A DNA stretch of 6,189 nucleotides from an uncultured Clostridia bacterium. GTDB taxonomy: Bacteria > Bacillota > Clostridia > TANB77 > CAG-508. Positions within the stretch are counted from its first letter, which is position 1, and each line of letters begins with the position of its first letter. The position numbers and the translations under genes were made by a program. The DNA is taken from positions 1-6,189 of the forward strand of contig CAKPRA010000067.1 of NCBI GenBank assembly GCA_934180065.1. Direction: 5' to 3'. Of the stretch, positions 1-5,995 are shown one piece after another. The notes beneath the pieces are model-generated. The model saw only the letters and a list, made by a program, of their open reading frames with translations, made no database searches and was not told the DNA's origin.

Positions 1-713
1 TCCTTATAAGTTTTTACATTATTTTTACCTACTATTTTAGTTAATTTAGCCAATTGTTTATCATCCAAGCATTCTTTGGGAAAAGTATTATACATAAATA
101 CGTCAACAAGTTTATTTTTCCAATCAGACCAGTGAGTAATGGTTCTATTTATAATATAGTTTTCTTCTATGGTATTCAAAAAGGTGGCAAATCCCATTGC
201 AATCACTCTAGAACCACTACCTCTATAAAGATGAATAAATGATGTATTTACTTTAAAATTATGATCATTAAGTATATTAAGGATTTTTATATATTCTTCT
301 AAAGTGATTTTTTTCTTTCTTAATAAGGATTTTTTTACAACAATTTCAAATTCTAAGCAACCAGTTGATTTCAGTGGATAGTCTATATCAATTGTAAAAT
401 TAGAATAGGAAGCAAATTCACTTCTATACGATTCGTAAATTAGCCTTGGCGAAGAAACCTCGTCTTTATATTTTTCGCCGTACATTCTTGAAACTATATT
501 ACGCTTATAAAATTTTGCTTTGTTTTTTTTTAGATAAAGGCTTCCAAGATCCTTACAATCATGATCAGGGTGTAAAAGAATAAAGCCCATTTTATGGTAA
601 TCACACCCTAATACATCGCAGATTTTATCTGCAATATTTTCAGTTATATATTCTTGATTAATTTTGTCATCAAAATATTCAACAAAAAATTTTATAGTAT
701 AATATTTAAACAT
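1..713 (-). CDS. Putative immunity protein, copy A (3' end outside window)
   Basis: This reading frame starts at ATG (713-711) and stays open to the window edge, giving about 237 residues. It aligns without gaps to the complete 275-residue copy at 5168-5995 (offset 5282), so about 38 C-terminal residues should lie outside. I do not recognise the family. It looks soluble, with no signal peptide or membrane helix, and has a Cys/His-rich stretch at residues 32-53 (C32, C37, H40, H48, H51, C53) that is the same in both copies. An AAGGA ribosome site lies 8 bases upstream, overlapping the end of a toxin remnant. That position, immediately after a toxin tip, is typical of an immunity gene in RHS/CDI-type toxin loci, so the immunity role is inferred from context. 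By eye it differs from copy B at about 19 bases, 11 of them within positions 127-156. Confidence 0.72.
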   Translation of the reverse strand, partial: MFKYYTIKFFVEYFDDKINQEYITENIADKICDVLGCDYHKMGFILLHPDHDCKDLGSLYLKKNKAKFYKRNIVSRMYGEKYKDEVSSPRLIYESYRSEFASYSNFTIDIDYPLKSTGCLEFEIVVKKSLLRKKKITLEEYIKILNILNDHNFKVNTSFIHLYRGSGSRVIAMGFATFLNTIEENYIINRTITHWSDWKNKLVDVFMYNTFPKECLDDKQLAKLTKIVGKNNVKTYK

Positions 714-721
714 AAAATCAA

Positions 722-726
722 TCCTT
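722..726 (-). promoter_or_regulatory. Ribosome binding site of copy A of the 275-residue protein
   Basis: AAGGA on the minus strand lies 8 bases before the ATG at 713. It overlaps the TAA stop (725-727) of the preceding toxin remnant, which would favour coupled translation of toxin and immunity gene. The same element is kept at 6004-6008 before copy B. Confidence 0.6.
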
Positions 727-908
727 ATTTTCTTTTAAAAAGTTTTGATATTCGCCTTGCCCAATCGATAACTACCGCCTTACAATTCAGATTTTTATGG
801 TTGATAATAGTAGCCAATTTCCCAGTCATTTGTTCCTTTGTTTGAGAACTACTAACAACCTCTACTAATCTATTCCTTTCCTACCTAGCTGCTCCTATAA
901 CGACAACA
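725..908 (-). pseudogene. C-terminal remnant of a polymorphic toxin, interrupted by an amber codon
   Basis: Between the membrane gene and the 275-residue gene, one minus-strand frame reads about 60 residues: NVVVIGAAR, then TAG (881-883), then ERNRLVEVVSSSQTKEQMTG, continuing through KLATIINHKNLNCKAVVIDW and ending ARRISKLFKRK with TAA at 725-727. The composition (mixed hydrophobic strand-like segments, basic tail, few A/T-only codons) looks like protein rather than spacer. There is no start codon or upstream domain, and the frame is preceded directly by the stop of another gene. It ends 11 bases before the start of the putative immunity gene, as a toxin tip would. The toxin family is not recognised. 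The equivalent spacer beside copy B (5996-6052) keeps only the two ends of this fragment. Confidence 0.55.
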
Positions 909-1700
909 TTAAGAGTTGGTAACTTCTTTCTTTTTACTTTTTCTCTTATTTTTTATAATGTATTGATTGAATTTTCGTAGAAATTTTCTTTTCATTTCGC
1001 CATATTCAGTAAGACCTGGACCAAAATCAAAATTAGATATTTCTAGTTCTTTTTTCTTTTCATCAATAAGTATAGGCATAAAACCAATATTTTTAGGTAA
1101 TTCTAGATTGTAGTTAAGAAATTTTTCTGTATATTCATTTTCCTTATCTTGTTGAATAATAATTGAAATATATAAACTTTTCCAATTTTCTATTTTCCCT
1201 TCATCTGCCAGTGTATCAATAAAACCACATAGATAGTTTTTAGTATAATCTTTGTATATTTCTTCAGTTATCTTCTGTTCAATAAATAAAACAATATGAT
1301 AATTAGTTTTTTCTTGTTTATAAAAGTATGTTCCTTTAAGTAAATTTGAAGAATAGTTGGTTTCTGAAAAATTATCTTTTATTAATTCCTGTTTTATCAA
1401 GTTATTCATATTTTCACTTGTATATTTGTATTTGCGAGCATGATTGAACTCATCGACTAAGTTAAACTTTCCATATATGGGATGTTCATAAGTATATATA
1501 TGCAACATTATTGAACATGCTATGATGAGATGTAAAAAAAACATTATTCCAATAATCAAAACTATTGTTTCATCTGTAATAAAAAAGAGTAGAATTTCAC
1601 CGATAATCGCTGCAACAGGGGTTGACATAGCGGCAGCGCAATAAATTATATCCCTTTTTTTGTTATAAGCATTTCTTTTTAAATCTTGTTTATCTATCAA
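909..1700 (-). CDS. Two-helix membrane protein, putative immunity protein, copy A
   Basis: This is a complete 263-residue protein with a TTG start. The site AAAGGG/GGGTG (about 1709-1716) lies 8-10 bases upstream, and the next in-frame ATG (residue 25) would cut into the first membrane helix, so TTG is preferred. Residues 1-17 are basic. Hydrophobic helices lie at about 18-41 and 45-68, joined by a very short turn (TDE), which predicts both ends in the cytoplasm. Residues 70-263 form a charged soluble domain ending in a Lys/Arg-rich tail. The gene follows an orphan toxin tip (1746-2087) after 45 bases. Small multi-helix proteins placed this way are often immunity proteins against membrane-acting toxins, but that role is inferred and the family is not recognised. 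The C-terminal 45 codons occur again at 6053-6189 with one change (Asn to Asp in the RKFNQY segment). Confidence 0.78.
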   Translation of the reverse strand: MIDKQDLKRNAYNKKRDIIYCAAAMSTPVAAIIGEILLFFITDETIVLIIGIMFFLHLIIACSIMLHIYTYEHPIYGKFNLVDEFNHARKYKYTSENMNNLIKQELIKDNFSETNYSSNLLKGTYFYKQEKTNYHIVLFIEQKITEEIYKDYTKNYLCGFIDTLADEGKIENWKSLYISIIIQQDKENEYTEKFLNYNLELPKNIGFMPILIDEKKKELEISNFDFGPGLTEYGEMKRKFLRKFNQYIIKNKRKSKKKEVTNS

Positions 1701-1745
1701 TCAAATCACACCCTTTTCTCTTTATATCAATATATTAACACAGAA

Positions 1746-2087
1746 TTAAAGATAACACATTCTTTTTTGTTTTGGAATCTTTAACAATGGAGACTTTAGT
1801 CTTGGTGATTTTTTAATTTTGCTCATTTTAAAAAATTGTTCTTTAGTTATAGTTGGTTTATATTTCGATTTTGCTGTAATTTTCTTTTGGGTAACTTTTT
1901 GATATTTCTCATATACAACCGAAGTAAATGAATCAACAGCTGAATTAAAACCGGTGTTTACAATGGCTGCCGTGCCTCTTTTACTAGATACTTTAGGCGA
2001 AATTGCTCCTCTTATTGGCGTAGGAATAACATCTTCATAAAATTTATTTGTTACAATAGTAGAAATTACATCAGCCGTAAAATCCAA
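1746..2087 (-). CDS. Orphan C-terminal toxin tip (fragment), basic tail
   Basis: The frame gives 113 residues from a TTG at 2087, but it stays open upstream to about 2141 and the added residues (NALASSYASQQFDPL) read as real protein. The TTG is therefore probably not a true start: this looks like the 3' end of a larger gene whose front is gone. The N-terminal half holds small and hydrophobic segments (DFTADVISTIVTN, GTAAIVNTGFNSAVDSFTSV). The C-terminal 45 residues are strongly basic (KKITAKSKYKP, KMSKIKKSPRLKSPLLKIPK). A small-residue 'pretoxin' segment followed by a basic end is common in RHS/CDI C-terminal tips. No family or catalytic motif is recognised. It precedes the membrane protein gene by 45 bases, which would be its immunity partner under the usual toxin-immunity order. 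Without an RHS carrier it is unlikely to be delivered. Confidence 0.5.
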   Translation of the reverse strand: MDFTADVISTIVTNKFYEDVIPTPIRGAISPKVSSKRGTAAIVNTGFNSAVDSFTSVVYEKYQKVTQKKITAKSKYKPTITKEQFFKMSKIKKSPRLKSPLLKIPKQKRMCYL

Positions 2088-2261
2088 AGGATCAAATTGT
2101 TGAGAGGCATATGAAGATGCTAACGCGTTACAAAAAAAATTTTAATTTATATTTTTTTAACTTTACATATATATTATTTACACTTTTTTATGATAAATAA
2201 AATACATAGTAAATATTAAAATTGTTGAAATAAACCAAAAAAGAAAATTTAAGTAAAATTA

Positions 2262-2296
2262 AAAGATTATATTCTATATTGTTGAATATAATCTTT
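2262..2296 (-). terminator. Hairpin terminator after the 2304-2729 gene
   Basis: A perfect 12-bp inverted repeat (AAAGATTATATT / AATATAATCTTT) encloses an 11-base loop, and in the minus-strand direction is followed by TTAATTTTACTT. It begins 7 bases after the stop codon. The stem is almost all A-T, so it may be a weak terminator or an RNA 3'-end stabiliser. Confidence 0.55.
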
Positions 2297-2303
2297 ATTA
2301 ATT

Positions 2304-2729
2304 CTATATACCATAGTGAATAATAGGTAATTTATTTTGAATGGCTTTATTAAAAAGATCAATTAAATCTTTTACAATCTCTTCATATTCCTGCTTAGAA
2401 ATATAAATATCTTCTAATCTCGCATATTCTTCTTTCGTAAGATTTAAAAAAGAATCTTTTACTTTATTTAGACTAGAAAAAGGAATAATTGTAATACCAT
2501 AATAATTAAAGCCTTTATTTTCAAATTCTGAATTATAAAAAAAGCTTCTAAATTCAACATGATTAAGCCTTCTAAAAATATCATCAGAAATTTTTAATCC
2601 TTGGCTACTATTTTTAAAAATAAAATTATTTAAAATTATCTTTTCTCTAAATGAAAGGTGTTTATCTCCCATTTTTTCTATTATTTTTGAAATTTGAAAA
2701 TCATTTATAATGTAGAAATAGTGCACCAC
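2304..2729 (-). CDS. Putative immunity protein following the 171-residue RHS toxin tip
   Basis: This is a soluble, acidic, alpha/beta-looking protein of about 141 residues, with no signal peptide or membrane helix; family not recognised. The frame opens further upstream (TTG at 2783, ATG at 2747). I chose GTG at 2729 (or the adjacent GTG at 2726) because GAGGTG at 2740-2735 sits 5-8 bases before it, whereas the ATG at 2747 has no ribosome site. The TTG start would instead overlap the toxin's last codons and give 159 residues. Visible segments include FYIINDFQISKIIEKMGDK and YYGITIIPFSSLNKV, then a long charged helix (KEEYARLEDIYISKQEYEEI). Its place directly behind an RHS C-terminal toxin and before a terminator is the classic immunity position, so the role is inferred from context. 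Confidence 0.7.
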   Translation of the reverse strand: MVHYFYIINDFQISKIIEKMGDKHLSFREKIILNNFIFKNSSQGLKISDDIFRRLNHVEFRSFFYNSEFENKGFNYYGITIIPFSSLNKVKDSFLNLTKEEYARLEDIYISKQEYEEIVKDLIDLFNKAIQNKLPIIHYGI

Positions 2730-2734
2730 ATTTT

Positions 2735-2740
2735 CACCTC
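2735..2740 (-). promoter_or_regulatory. Ribosome binding site that decides the start of the immunity gene
   Basis: GAGGTG on the minus strand lies 5 bases before GTG (2729-2727) and 8 bases before the next GTG (2726-2724). The upstream ATG and TTG candidates have no comparable site, so this motif supports the shorter protein. It lies 22 bases downstream of the toxin stop codon. Confidence 0.5.
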
Positions 2741-2761
2741 TTATCATTACATAATCTTGAA

Positions 2762-3277
2762 CTATGACTTTGGAATATACCAAAAGGTAATTATTTTACC
2801 TTCACCAGTGAATTCTGCGCCTGCACCTCTAATATATGCCTGATTCCACGAAGTATTATTATATCCATAATTATAAGTATATTTTAATTCTGTAGAATTT
2901 TTAGACATAAAATCTAGTGCATCATCTGTATATTTAAATACATTGTTGCCTTTTGTACATCCTTCAGCTATAACATGTTTTTTATAATGGTATTTTAATT
3001 GAGACATTGGGTTTTGACCACCATTTCCAGTTGCCCAGTATTTATTGGCCATAGTTGAAATTTTAGAATATGTTTTTGCTCCACCTACAGCAGCACCAAT
3101 AACAGCCCCAGCAAATGCACCAATACTGGCACCTTTTATTGCGGCAGCTCCTGTTCCTTTCCAGCTTCCTGTCTTAACTTTGTTGGTAACAACTACAGCT
3201 CCAGCACTCACATCAGATATTCCTGTATCAAAATTCAAAAATCTCCCTGTTCGAGGGTTATAATATCTAGAATTCAA
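2762..3277 (-). CDS. RHS C-terminal toxin tip, possible RNase-type toxin
   Basis: The called frame gives 171 residues from a TTG, but it continues in frame upstream as the RHS core (…IETQLYYLNSRYYNP), so the TTG is a gene-finder start rather than a proven one. Residues 4-17 (RYYNPRTGRFLNFD) are the conserved end of the RHS core. The usual following 'NNPVN..DPTG' block is missing. Residues 41-67 are a Gly/Ala-rich hydrophobic segment. Residues 88-171 form the toxin domain: H97 and H101 (YHYKKH), a predicted helix (YTDDALDFMSK), then IRGAGAEFTGEGKIITFWY. This His / Gly-rich strand / 'ITFWY' layout resembles small polymorphic RNase toxins of the barnase-EndoU-colicin-like group; that assignment is inference and the catalytic residues are unproven. 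The partner immunity gene follows at once. An amber codon upstream (3464) separates the tip from the rest of the core, so it is probably not made as part of an exported RHS protein. Confidence 0.7.
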   Translation of the reverse strand: MNSRYYNPRTGRFLNFDTGISDVSAGAVVVTNKVKTGSWKGTGAAAIKGASIGAFAGAVIGAAVGGAKTYSKISTMANKYWATGNGGQNPMSQLKYHYKKHVIAEGCTKGNNVFKYTDDALDFMSKNSTELKYTYNYGYNNTSWNQAYIRGAGAEFTGEGKIITFWYIPKS

Positions 3278-3840
3278 ATAATATAATTGAGTCTCAATAT
3301 AATAATAGTAACTACGATATCTAAACGGATTTATTTTGCCTAAGTTAATACTACCATTATCAATTATATTAATTAATGCTCCAAAGCTATCATATGAGTA
3401 TTTAACTATTTCATTATAGTTAGAATCTAGAATACCTATGATATCCTCAAATATATTTTTATGCTAGTAATATGTCTTGTTTTTATAAATAAATCCCAAT
3501 AATTCACCACCATTATAAATATAGTATATCACATCACCATTTCTATCTTCAAATATAATCATTTTACCTTCTAGATAATACTTAGTTTCCACACCATTTA
3601 CTATTTTTGAATTTCTAATGCCATCCGCATCATATTTGAAAGATATATTATTTTTTTCATCACTATATATTGATAACTCTCTACCATTCATCCATGTTAA
3701 TTTCTTATTACCCGAAGTTAATGGATTCCCAAGTGTATTATAAGTAATTGTTTCATTATTAAACTTTGTTAGTAAATCCTGTCAATCACTATTATTGTAT
3801 TCATAAATGTCTTCATCAAGCAAATTTAAATTAACCCGTA
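3278..3840 (-). pseudogene. RHS/YD-repeat core, broken by two nonsense codons
   Basis: One minus-strand frame, the same as the toxin tip at 2762-3277, reads a recognisable RHS core: LLDEDIYEYNNSD, stop, QDLLTKFNNETITYNTLGNP, KKLTWMNGREL, FKYDADGIRNSK, TKYYLEGKMIIFED, GGELLGFIYKNKTYY, stop, HKNIFEDIIGILDSN, YSYDSFGALINIID, GKINPFRYRSYYYYIETQ. RHS cores form a shell that encloses and delivers the C-terminal toxin. The stops are TGA at 3782-3784, where the family normally has Trp (SDWQDLL), and TAG at 3464-3466, where it normally has Tyr (TYYYHKN). Both are single-base changes from the expected codon. A possible frameshift near 3836 precedes this (FDNTG in another frame). Further upstream, to about 4010, only faint RHS-like text remains (GILKRIYSYD). 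Confidence 0.82.
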
Positions 3841-4102
3841 TTGTCAAAATAATCAAATATTGGATTATTAATATATAATAATTACTTTTTATCTCAATTT
3901 TTACTTTGTAAGCGTATTATTTTCATCTATAGTGAATCGTATGCTATGATAAAATCAAATGACGTCATAGGAATAAATTCTCTTTAGAATGCCTACAAGG
4001 AATTCTATATGCATTTTGAGAAAATTGGCATTATTTTACTTAAAAAAAAGAATATATTTTATTACTTTATGCGAACTAAAAACACTGCTAAGTTCTTGAT
4101 TT
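3841..4102 (-). other. Highly decayed RHS remnant, no intact gene
   Basis: No open frame of useful length exists on either strand. On the minus strand, short RHS-like pieces can be read in different frames: GILKRIYSYDVI then stop, FTIDENNTLTK then stop, and NPIFDYFDNTG. They follow the order expected of YD repeats upstream of the better-kept core. I read this as the degraded front of the same pseudogene rather than as a regulatory region. The call rests on weak similarity to remembered consensus. Confidence 0.35.
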
Positions 4103-4141
4103 AAAAAAAGACTATTGCCAAAATTTCTTTTGTCAATAGTC
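4103..4141 (-). terminator. Rho-independent terminator after the 153-residue gene
   Basis: In the minus direction, GACTATTGACAAAA and TTTTGGCAATAGTC pair (8 bp, one mismatch, then 5 more pairs) around a GAAA loop and are followed at once by seven T's. It begins 21 bases after the stop codon at 4163. Confidence 0.8.
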
Positions 4142-4162
4142 GAAAAAGTAATTTTATGTAAT

Positions 4163-4624
4163 TTACATTGAAGATATTTTATCATTAACCGAGTCAAAAT
4201 TATATAGTTTAGAATTTATATATATTCTACAAAATTTATCTTCTGTAAAAAATGAAATAAAAACATCAGCTACATCTCCATCTATCAGTTTAGAAATATT
4301 TCCATGCTTTAAATTTTCTATGTAGTAATCATCAAAACGGTTTTCATTTAGTCCACATATGTATAAATCTGGTTTACAATCTAAAATTTTTTCTATCAAA
4401 TTAAAATTAGATTTATTAACTAAAAAAATGCATTTAGATTTATCAATAATTTTAAACTTATTATATATTTGAGGTGGAATGTTTTTATAAGAATCAATTT
4501 GAATAATATACAATTCTTTATTAAAAATGTTTAAAATATCTTTAAATACTTCTAAATCGGTATCTAATTTGCAGATATCAACTACAGCTATCCCATTTAT
4601 ATTGAGTTTATTTTTTATCTTCAT
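4163..4624 (-). CDS. Putative immunity protein of 153 residues
   Basis: This is a complete frame from ATG (4624) to TAA (4163), with no signal peptide or membrane helix; family not recognised. The sequence alternates short hydrophobic strands (INGIAVVDICKL, ELYIIQID, KCIFLVNKS, DLYICGLNE, DVADVFISFF) with charged helices, suggesting a compact alpha/beta protein. The ribosome site is weak; only AAGTGA, about 8 bases upstream, is visible. The gene starts 12 bases after the stop of a toxin-tip remnant (4637) and ends just before a strong terminator. It is therefore the last gene of a toxin-immunity cassette whose toxin has been destroyed. An orphan immunity role is the most economical reading and is inferred only from position. 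Confidence 0.68.
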   Translation of the reverse strand: MKIKNKLNINGIAVVDICKLDTDLEVFKDILNIFNKELYIIQIDSYKNIPPQIYNKFKIIDKSKCIFLVNKSNFNLIEKILDCKPDLYICGLNENRFDDYYIENLKHGNISKLIDGDVADVFISFFTEDKFCRIYINSKLYNFDSVNDKISSM

Positions 4625-4636
4625 TTAATTTATCAC

Positions 4637-4772
4637 TTAACTTTCATTTTCTTCATCATCATTTAGCTCATATAACACTCCAAAGATAATTCCAATTGGA
4701 AGATGTTTAGGTGGATGCATATGAAGTAGTGTTGTTGATCCAACGTCAATATGGAAAGCATCTCCTATTTTA
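4637..4772 (-). pseudogene. C-terminal toxin-tip remnant joined out of frame to an RHS core
   Basis: A minus-strand frame ending in TAA (4637-4639) reads IKIGDAFHIDVGSTTLLHMH, then PPKHLPIGIIFGVLYEL and an acidic end (NDDEENES). It looks like the end of a real protein: hydrophobic strands, a His-rich HMHPPKH segment and no biased codons. The frame is open back to a TAG near 4808, but bases above about 4773 encode the RHS core in a different frame, so the true homologous part starts near 4770. It lies 12 bases ahead of the 153-residue gene, the expected place of a cognate toxin. The rest of the toxin is gone. A separate small gene starting at TTG near 4803 is possible but has no ribosome site. 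Confidence 0.5.
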
Positions 4773-5085
4773 ATGATAGTAATATTTTTTACTTTTATAA
4801 ACAAAAACTAATAATTCGTCTCCGTTGTATATATAGTATATCACATCACCATTTTTATCCTCAAATATAATGTTCATCATCTAATTAGTACTTAGTTTTC
4901 ATTTCATCGACAACTTTTTTTCTAATCACATTTTTTATATTGGAAAGATAAATTGATGATTCACAATTACTGTTGGTAATATAGCTATGGTTAATTTTAT
5001 ATTGATTATTTATATTAATTTTACTTAATTTGTTTAAGCTAGCATATAAATAATTGTTTGAGAGATACTTACAAAAAAATTTAGG
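4770..5085 (-). pseudogene. Second, decayed RHS core fragment
   Basis: The part at 4770-4870 reads IIFEDKNGDVIYYIYNGDEL, then LVFVYKSKKYYYH and a stop, matching the segment MIIFEDRNGDVIYYIYNGGE of the other pseudogene. Above a frameshift near 4875, another frame reads VIRKKVVDEMKTKY, a TAA (4885-4887) where Tyr is expected, then LDD. That frame stays open upstream to 5085 (YLYASLNKLSKININNQYKI…), compatible with more YD-repeat core though less certain. A 24-base exact match links the two pseudogenes (4831-4854 and 3519-3542). At its 3' end the core stops at the KKYYYH motif and is followed directly by a toxin tip in another frame, so the remainder of the core has been deleted. Confidence 0.72.
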
Positions 5086-5121
5086 TTATGAATTAAATAA
5101 AAAAACAAAGTCGAATTCAAC

Positions 5122-5146
5122 AAAAAAACTCCAAAGCGGAGTTTTT
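5122..5146 (-). terminator. Rho-independent terminator after copy B of the 275-residue gene
   Basis: In the minus direction, AAAAACTCC and GGAGTTTTT form a 9-bp perfect stem around a GCTTT loop, ending in a run of seven T's. It lies 21 bases past the stop codon at 5168 and marks the end of this cassette. The A/T flanks make it potentially bidirectional. Confidence 0.85.
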
Positions 5147-5167
5147 ACAGAATTATTTAAATTTATT

Positions 5168-5995
5168 TTACATCATCTTATTTTTCTTAAAGAATCTTCT
5201 CAATCTTAATTTTTTAATTGTTGGGAGATACTTTTGGAACAAATATATTATACTTAAACGACAAGATTTAAAAATAACATAATCCTTATAAGTTTTTACA
5301 TTATTTTTACCTACTATTTTAGTTAATTTAGCCAATTGTTTGTCATCCAAGCATTCTTTGGGAAAAGTATTATACATAAATACATCAACAAGTTTATTTT
5401 TCCAATCAAACATGTGGGCGATAGCTCTATCCATAATGTAGTTTTCTTCTATGGTATTCAAAAAGGTTGCAAATCCCATTGCAATCACTCTAGAACCACT
5501 ACCTCTATAAAGATGAATAAAAGATGTATTTACTTTAAAATTATGATCATTAAGTATATTAAGGATTTTTATATATTCTTCTAAAGTGATTTTTTTCTTT
5601 CTTAATAAGGATTTTTTTACAACAATTTCAAATTCTAAGCAACCAGTTGATTTCAGTGGATAGTCTATATCAATTGTAAAATTAGAATAGGAAGCAAATT
5701 CACTTCTATACGATTCGTAAATTAGCCTTGGCGAAGAAACCTCGTCTTTATATTTTTCGCCGTACATTCTTGAAACTATATTACGCTTATAAAATTTTGC
5801 TTTGTTTTTTTTTAGATAAAGGCTTCCAAGATCCTTACAATCATGATCAGGGTGTAAAAGAATAAAGCCCATTTTATGGTAATCACACCCTAATACATCG
5901 CAGATTTTATCTACAATATTTTCAGTGATATATTCTTGATTAATTTTGTCATCAAAATCTTCAACAAAAAATTTTATAGTATAAAATTTAAACAT
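5168..5995 (-). CDS. Putative immunity protein, copy B (complete, 275 residues)
   Basis: The frame runs from ATG (5995-5993), with AAGGA 8 bases upstream, to TAA at 5168. The family is not recognised. Features are a Phe/Asp-rich N-terminus, a Cys/His-rich stretch at residues 32-53, a central basic run (KKSLLRKKK) and a basic C-terminal end (KKLRLRRFFKKNKMM); no signal peptide or clear membrane helix. It follows the end of a membrane protein gene after 57 bases and is closed by its own terminator. It is nearly identical to copy A at 1-713, except that six of nine residues at 188-196 differ (M188, D189, A191, A193, M195, F196 here; I, N, T, T, W, S in copy A). Duplicated immunity-like genes with a local variable patch suggest a change of partner specificity. 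That is inference from location and pattern, not a known family property. Confidence 0.75.
   Translation of the reverse strand: MFKFYTIKFFVEDFDDKINQEYITENIVDKICDVLGCDYHKMGFILLHPDHDCKDLGSLYLKKNKAKFYKRNIVSRMYGEKYKDEVSSPRLIYESYRSEFASYSNFTIDIDYPLKSTGCLEFEIVVKKSLLRKKKITLEEYIKILNILNDHNFKVNTSFIHLYRGSGSRVIAMGFATFLNTIEENYIMDRAIAHMFDWKNKLVDVFMYNTFPKECLDDKQLAKLTKIVGKNNVKTYKDYVIFKSCRLSIIYLFQKYLPTIKKLRLRRFFKKNKMM

Larger units (their letters stand above)
1..1045 (+). repeat. Direct repeat of a two-gene module, unit A
   Basis: Positions 1-726 match 5283-6008 without gaps, and 909-1045 match 6053-6189 with one mismatch. Only the spacer between differs in length (195 versus 57 bases). Both units run past the window edges, so the full repeat is longer. 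Both have the same orientation, so recombination between them would delete or amplify about 5.1-5.3 kb. Confidence 0.9.

Noticed and set aside
54..242. Plus-strand open frame, with a sister at 5336-5584
   Set aside because: It lies antisense to the duplicated 275-residue gene. The similarity between the two frames simply reflects the DNA repeat.
654..845. Plus-strand open frame, and similar one at 5936-6124
   Set aside because: Antisense to the start of the 275-residue gene and the spacer; the two diverge where the spacers differ, with no ribosome site.
2178..2261. Minus-strand hydrophobic frame (FLFWFISTILIFTMYFIYHKKV)
   Set aside because: It resembles a membrane helix, but it has no start codon or ribosome site, lies in an extremely T-rich stretch and directly follows a terminator. 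It may be the tail of a lost gene, but cannot be supported. The remaining bases from about 2145 to 2260 show nothing else.
3045..3263. Plus-strand Ala/Pro-rich frame of 72 residues
   Set aside because: It is the reverse strand of the Gly/Ala-rich pretoxin segment of the RHS tip, which explains its composition.
3782..3784. TGA read as Trp (alternative genetic code)
   Set aside because: Other genes in the window use TGG for Trp, and TAG and TAA also interrupt the RHS and toxin remnants, so decay explains it better.
3820..3850. TTGACA-like promoter box on the minus strand
   Set aside because: No convincing -10 box follows at the right distance, and the sequence is explained by RHS remnant coding.
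3959..3968. Palindrome ATGACGTCAT
   Set aside because: It is a single short palindrome within decayed RHS coding sequence, with no second site or promoter nearby.
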